Shown here: one piece after another, positions 58,366 to 64,000 of the stretch
How positions within the stretch are numbered: the first letter of the stretch is position 1
Layout: every line of letters starts with the position of its first letter
NCBI GenBank assembly: GCA_002150815.3
Contig: NDFF03000001.1
Coordinates: 62,001-126,000 of the forward strand
Direction of reading: 5' to 3'
From: Grammothele lineata
Taxonomy: Eukaryota > Basidiomycota > Agaricomycetes > Polyporales > Polyporaceae
DNA: 64,000 nucleotides
Translations under genes and position numbers: made by a program
Notes under the pieces: generated by a model
Database searches by the model: none
The model's input: the letters and a program-made list of their open reading frames with translations, nothing else
What the model was told of the DNA's origin: nothing

Positions 58366-61091
58366 ATGGCTTCTGAGCAGTCTCAGCCGGTGGCAACCTC
58401 TCCTCCTGCCGCCTCGGCTCCCGCATCTGACCCGGAAAAAGCACCGGCCGAGAGGGTCAAGCCCGGTGCGCATTGGAAGCAAAACGAAGAACATGTCCTT
58501 CCGAAGAACAAGATGAGCCTCGTCTTTACCGGCCTCATGGCTTGTGTTTTCCTTGCCGCCTTGGACCAGGTGCGTTTGCCACAGCGGTGCTCTCTTGGCA
58601 CTTGCCCTCTGACATCATACCCCTCTCTAAGACGATTGTGGCTACCGCTCTCCCTACTATTGTTGCCCAGCTTGGGGGCGGAAAAGATTACAGCTGGGTG
58701 GGCAGGTGCGTTAGGATTGTTATGTACCACCACTCTTTTTGATGGTGGCACAGCGCGTATCTTCTCGCGTCGTCAGCACTTTCCCCCGTGTATGGTAAAC
58801 TATCCGACATTATTGGTACGTCACATGATCCTTTGGTCCTCGCGGCCGCTCAGTATTTTGAAGGCCGCAAACCGATTCTGTTCACCTCCATATTCATATT
58901 CTTGGTAAGTTGTTTGTGTCCTTACCCCACGCAGTAGCCAATGCAGCGCGTAGGTCGGGTCAGCGCTATGCGGAGCTGCTCAAAGTATGACTTGGCTTGT
59001 CATTGCACGAGCTGTGCAAGGCATTGGCGGCGGGGGCATAATTCAGCTCGTCCAAATTACCATTTCAGACATTGTATCCCTCCAAGAGTACGTGTGTTTC
59101 CTAGATCGTATCGCCTATACAGGATATTAATCGGTCAACAGTCGTGGTAAATATGGAGGCTACATCGGGGCTACCTGGGGTATCGCGAGGTGCGTCCCCT
59201 GAGCGTTTTTGTTAGAATTTCTCTAACCCGACGAGTGCTGTAGTGTCATCGGACCCCTTCTGGGTGGAGTAGGTCAGCTCGTTCCGATGCTAGAAACGTT
59301 GCTGAGGTTTTGCGTTGTAGGTGTTCACGGATCACGTTACGTGGAGATGGTACGCCTTGGATTCTTTGTCTTCGGTCTCGAGAACATCGATTGATCGAGC
59401 CCTCCTAGGTGCTTCTTTATCAACTTGTAGGTGATGGACTCCAATCCCATCCTGGGCGATGGACTGATTTGTTGCAGGCCGACGGGGGGTGTCGGGTTCC
59501 TCCTACTCTTCTTTTTCCTCAATCTCAACCCTCACCACGGTAGGAGCTGGAGAGAGCATGCGCGCGAGTTTGATTTCGTCGGCCTCATCCTAATTATTGG
59601 CGGCGTTGTCCTCGTCCTCCTCGGCTTCAACTTCAGCGAAACGAGCTGTAAGCTTGTCTTCTTTGGATTCATTTCCGACTGGGGCATTAAACCTATTGAT
59701 AATGCAGGGTCCACACCTCAGTGTATCGCGCCTCTCGCTATCGGTGTTGTCCTCCTCCTAGTTGCGTCGGTCAATGAGCTGCTCACGAAGAGGTCTGCTA
59801 TTATTCCGCCCCGGCTGTTCAAGGTTTGTGCGTGCCTGAAAACATTTCGCGCCTGCCCTAACTTAACGCCGTCGCCAGACCCGTACAACGGGGCTCATCT
59901 TGATCTCTGTCTTCCTCCATGCATTCGCATTCTTCGGAGGTGCCTATTATCTCCCCGTGTACTTCCAAGTTCTTGGCTCGTCAGCAACTGGGGCCGGTGT
60001 GCGGTCAGTGTTGTTATTACGCTTGGGGTTGAGAACCTCTCGCTGACACGGGCCTGTAGGATGCTACCATTCTCCCTGGGTGGTGCTCTCACTTCCATCC
60101 TCTCGGGTCAAATTATCTCACGCACTGGGAGCTGGCGACCTGTTATGTGGATCTCGTGGGCAATCACGGTTCTAGGATATGGTCTGATGATTATGCTGGA
60201 CGATCACTCTAATGTGTACGTATGGCTAAAAATCTTCGTTGTGGTAATTTCGCTAATCGGCTGCGCAGCGCGGAGAGGGTTCTATACCCGTTTGTCGCAG
60301 CGATTGGTATCGGATGTCTGTTCCAGGTACCTGTGGTCTTATCCATGCTCTTGGAGAAGCGCCTCTGACAGGACCGTCGTAGACCCCACTGATTGGCTTG
60401 CAAGCCGCCATGCCTTTGAAAGACATGGCAACTAGCACCGCTGCGTTCGTTCTCATCCGAACGCTTGGCGGAACGGTCGGCATTTCTGTGGGCCAAGCTA
60501 TCATCTCTAGCGTACGTGATCTTCAAAAATTCTTCTTCGTCATGCTCGTACTGAAGAGGTTTGTAGGAGCTGCGTCGCCGCGTAGCTGGCATTCCGGGCC
60601 TTAATATCGACACGTCTCCCTCGGCGCTAACACAGATCGTCAGGCAGATCCCGCATCTCTCGGTGAGGCCTTTTGATATCGACCCGATGTACAGCGACGT
60701 CGCTGACGTGTATCCGTGATTAGAACATCACACAACGTATCGAGTTGACGCATGCGTATACACGTTCGATCAGCACTATTTGGCTGGTCAACACCCCCGT
60801 ATGTGGCGTCGGGTTCCTACTCGGTAAGGGTTCTCATTTTCTGCAGTGTACATATTGGAACTGATTCGACGATGTCTAGTGCTCTTCCTCCGAGGATACA
60901 CGCTCAAGCGAGTGGTAATCAAATCAGGAAAGGAGCAACAAAACAAGGACATTGAAGCACAGACACCGGGCGAACCCGCTGGCGAAGTTGCTACCGGCAC
61001 TACTGGCGTCTCCGAGACCGTCGCGCGAGATGACGAGAGGACTATCCGGAGCTCGCCATCAGTCGAGAATGAAAAGTCCTCCGTCGCATGA
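58366..61091 (+). CDS. MFS multidrug transporter, DHA2-like (14 TM)
   Basis: Eighteen exons: 58366-58569, 58632-58705, 58754-58815, 58864-58904, 58954-59087, 59142-59189, 59244-59268, 59321-59349, 59409-59426, 59478-59647, 59708-59823, 59879-60003, 60060-60215, 60269-60326, 60383-60511, 60567-60662, 60724-60823 and 60880-61091, giving about 598 aa. The protein is a proton-coupled exporter of the plasma membrane by family. Visible are TM1 (SLVFTGLMACVFLAALDQ), motif A (GKLSDIIGRKP), TM4 (ARAVQGIGGGGIIQLVQI), antiporter motif C (IGATWGIASVIGPLLGG), PTGGVGFLLLFFFL, and the late helices ending NTPVCGVGFLLVLFL. The cytosolic N-terminus is Ala/Pro/Ser-rich; the tail is acidic and Ser-rich. Substrate unknown. 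Confidence 0.9.
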
Positions 61092-64000
61092 ATTGGGGCA
61101 GATGCTGCCGAATGTCGCGACGGAGGATCTTGATTATGCCTTCACGAGGTTACTGCTCATGATAGAATGACCACATTACTAGAAGACTACGGCGCATTGC
61201 CCGACGCTCAGCATCACTGTTCTCTCCGGTATACTTTCGATACGGGTTCCTGGGCCTGAGCATTTGTAGCTACATCATCGCCCCGTCATGACCCTACCCT
61301 TTCAGATTGTTACTACAACCCCCTTCTCAGGGATACGGACACAGGTGCACGCACGGGACGTAACAATGCACTAGGTCTCATTGTCCTCATGTTTTAAATC
61401 ACATTCCTCGCGCACAACTAGCTTTCTCGCATGTCACCGCGATAGTTGCCACAGTACATAGCCCTGGTCGATAGGAGGAGGGGAGTAGTCGGGAGTCGAC
61501 ATCCAACGATAGTTGGCAGGATCGTTGGTGTCATTGTAGGATACCGAATACGCATCTATACAGCATATCGATCTAATTTCTACGCAATTCTAACGCTCAG
61601 ACATGATGAAAACCGGTATAAGAGAGCGCCGAGCGGCGCGAGAAGGCACATCACTGTTGTATGCTAGTCTATGCATCCCCTAGATCTCGTGATGAGGAGA
61701 AAAGCAGGCATAACAGCACGGTGTGTAAGCTACATGTAGGATTAGGAGATGTAGGATTAGGAGATTGGCGATGAGAGAAGGCGCACATAGCGAGATTGAC
61801 AGTGAAAGCGTCTCACGCCGTCAAACTGTAGATTGATCAGGCGAGGACGCTGCGACGTCTCAGTAGCCGCCTACCAGAAAAGGGGCGTGTGTGGTTTCCA
61901 CAGGTGGGACTGGTGACGTGAATGATCAGAGCGTGTGCGAGATTGCTGAGATCGAGCCGGGAAACCGCGGGAGACAGATGGACGTCATATTTGCAGATCC
62001 GCTGGTGGGAGTCGCAGATTGATGTGCACCAGGGTATCACCGGTCCACCGTGTTGTCCAAGCGTGCTGAATTCTTCGCGCTGACGAGTATCGGCTTCCTG
62101 GGATTGCGCCTACACCGAAATCTGAAGTCTGTCACTGACTTTGACACGTTCGACCCAGTGGAAAGTTTGGAGCGCCTTGCGACAATTTTGCAGAGCAGAG
62201 AGCGTTCGGACTGAATATCGGCTGCCTCATTCGACTATCGGTGGTCCACAAGCTTGCCGAGATCGGGCGCCAATCGAGCGGACAATGGGCGGCGGACGGG
62301 ACTGTCAGGACATTGGACGCCTGGTTCCGACGCCAACCACGACGTGTCCTTGGTTCGAACTCTGCATCCGTCTGCAGCGCGACCTGAACTCGAACGCTGG
62401 TGTCCGCTGTCAAGTACACAGCGAGGCGCTGCGATGAGCGCACAAGGTTCTATCTTTGCGCGATCCGCCGTGCTAGGACCGCGGGTTGGCGTGGCGGGGA
62501 ACCGGCGGCGCGTCGCAGCAGCAACTGCTTAACCAGATGCCAGGTGAGTGCCAGGGTTGCTTCGATTGTCGTTAGGGCGGGCCTTTGCGGACGCGGGCCG
62601 CGCGCGCTCTCGAGCGCAGACGGCTCGGACTGGTCGAGTGCCGCAGGTCGCAGGGCCGACGCCCCCGGACGTCGCGAATGCGCGGCTCCCGAACCTACAT
62701 AGGGTTCGGGCGAGAGATGGCGCGCCGCTATGTCCGGGCCCGCGCGTGCTCGGGGGGCCGCGGGCGGAACGGAGCGACGAGGAAGTTGGGACAAGGAGAC
62801 GAAGACTGGAGGTAGGGCGCAGGAAGAATGGGGCGCAATCGGGGTCCGGGATCGCGAGGACTGGAGGGCGCGAGCGACTCCATGGAGCTTGTTGGCGGAG
62901 TCTGGTCAGGGAGAATTGGCGGCAGAAGCTGGGTGCGGAGACGAGGGTTCGAAGAGGATCTCGTGGGCCGGGACGGACGCCGGACGGACGTCGGCGGACG
63001 CTGGGGCGGGCATAGCCAGGCTGAGGGGGGCCGCGGGGGAGGGACATGGACGAGAGGGGCGGAGGATGCGGACAGGACGCGTGGAGGCGGGTGCGCAGGC
63101 CGGCGGGAGAGTCGCAGGATGGGGTCCTGACCCGCGAGGCCGGTGGCGAAGAAGAACGGGCCAGCGTCAGAAGCGCACGGCACGGCGCGGACGCTGTCGC
63201 CCAGATGGCACCGTGGCAGTCGCACGTCCCTCGACATCCCTGCACGCCCTCCTCCACTCTCGGCGGACGCCCGCGGTGGGACCGCGCGCTATGTATGATG
63301 GAGCGCGACATACTTGTGGCGCGGCAGCCCCTGGCAGGATGCACGGTCCTGCATGGGCAGCCTTGTGCAGCCTGAGGCCGCGGGCATGCGCCGTGCCCGC
63401 CTCGAGGGCCGAGGGAGCCAGAGGGAGCAGAGGCAAAGCAGAGACTCTGGGATCGCGCTTCGAGTTCGGAATGTACTTGGGACACGCACGGCGGGCGGTG
63501 AAGATCCACAGGGCGGATTCGAGAAGTCGGGAACGTTGTTGATTGCGTTCGTGTGCGCTCGGACGAGCCAATTGCGGCGGAGGGCCTGGAGGAGGGCGGG
63601 CACGGAGGAAAGGCGTTGTCCAGGCTCGACGAGGCTTAACCGCATCCGGCCCATCGCCCCGCCATGCCCAGTCGCGGCGCGAGTCCGAGGCCGTGCGCTC
63701 TGCCACGGATCCGCCGACCACCGTGCCAGCGTCCGCGCCTCGACTGCCGTTGCTCGACCTCGGGTCGCCGTCGGGCGGCCTTACTGCCATTTGAGACCGT
63801 CCAGGACGTCGTCCTGGAGGCCCACGCCGCGAGGACGGCACAAGGGGCGCAGGCGAGACTCGTCCAGTGATTGCCGCGTGAGCGACTGACTGGCGGCGGT
63901 TGAGGAAGCAAGACAAGTCCTCCCACACTCCGCTCCCTCTTCTCTCCCACCTCGACCGTCCTCCGTCCCCGCCCTCCTCTCTCTCCGCACCGTCTGTCAT
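61092..64000. other. Right-end region without supportable genes
   Basis: 2.9 kb. To about 62540 composition is ordinary and holds only short frames. From about 62540 the sequence becomes visibly G+C rich (roughly two thirds by eye) with long overlapping frames on four frames, as expected when stop codons are rare. None has hydrophobic cores, motifs or fungal introns. The final 80 bp (63920-63998) are pyrimidine-rich on the plus strand and the window ends ...GTCTGTCAT, so a plus-strand gene may begin just past the edge. Confidence 0.45.
61734..61763. repeat. 15-bp perfect tandem duplication
   Basis: The unit ATGTAGGATTAGGAG occurs twice in direct succession and a partial copy follows. It is a simple local duplication with no associated ORF. 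Confidence 0.8.

Noticed and set aside
62354..62370. B-box-like GGTTCGAACTC suggesting a tRNA gene
   Set aside because: No A box, anticodon arm or acceptor stem can be formed around it.
62529..64000. Long minus-strand frames (326 and 277 aa) and long plus-strand frames at the right end
   Set aside because: Four frames are open at once in a G+C-rich block; the products are Arg/Pro/Ala-rich without hydrophobic cores, motifs or introns.

Overview
The window is nuclear DNA of a filamentous basidiomycete, most likely an Agaricomycete. Genes are dense on both strands and most are cut by many short GT-AG introns of about 45-75 bp. Families typical of that group occur (a DUF7918 protein, Ser/Thr-rich single-pass membrane proteins). 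The protein set is eukaryotic and fungal throughout: FKS glucan synthase, Gaa1, Sam37/metaxin, TAF7, Ran. I saw no tRNA, rRNA, CRISPR array or intact transposon. The species cannot be named from the sequence alone.

Layout, left to right. 1-11.4 kb: a RAD54 recombination translocase running off the left edge, a divergent orphan acyltransferase, an N-terminal chromodomain protein, and a Crb2/Rad9/53BP1-type checkpoint mediator (Tudor plus two BRCTs). 12-20.2 kb: a single-pass membrane protein, the ESCRT-III-like nuclear-envelope factor CHMP7/Chm7, a DUF7918 protein and a second Ser/Thr-rich single-pass protein. 20.8-29.7 kb: tRNA pseudouridine-55 synthase PUS4, a DapA-like aldolase and a 22-exon mitochondrial NAD(P) transhydrogenase. 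31-45 kb: a Golgi UDP-galactose-type transporter, an APE1-type AP endonuclease, the OTU1 deubiquitinase, SAM37/metaxin, TAF7 and the GPI-transamidase subunit GAA1. 45.7-61.1 kb: the 1,3-beta-glucan synthase FKS1, a mitochondrial PTC7-type PP2C phosphatase, Ran GTPase and a 14-TM DHA2 drug transporter. 61.1-64 kb: no supportable gene; the last 1.5 kb is markedly G+C rich and ends in a pyrimidine tract that may lead into a gene beyond the edge.

Most of these are conserved housekeeping genes and not one pathway. The left 11 kb does group three chromatin or DNA-damage genes, with a fourth repair gene (APE1) further right, and ACGCGT elements (the MBF cell-cycle motif) lie near the starts of RAD54, APE1 and OTU1. 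Secretory and wall genes (UDP-Gal transporter, GAA1, FKS1) occupy the centre.

The most notable structure is in the gene models. I reconstructed exons by reading-frame continuity and conserved motifs. Several genes need very small exons: 4 nt in the transhydrogenase, 15 and 11 nt in PTC7, 15 nt inside the chromodomain and 18 nt in the transporter. One GC-AG intron is needed in GAA1, and a 29-nt first exon in the Crb2-like gene. All splice models are by eye and want RNA support. I found no convincing new multi-gene system.
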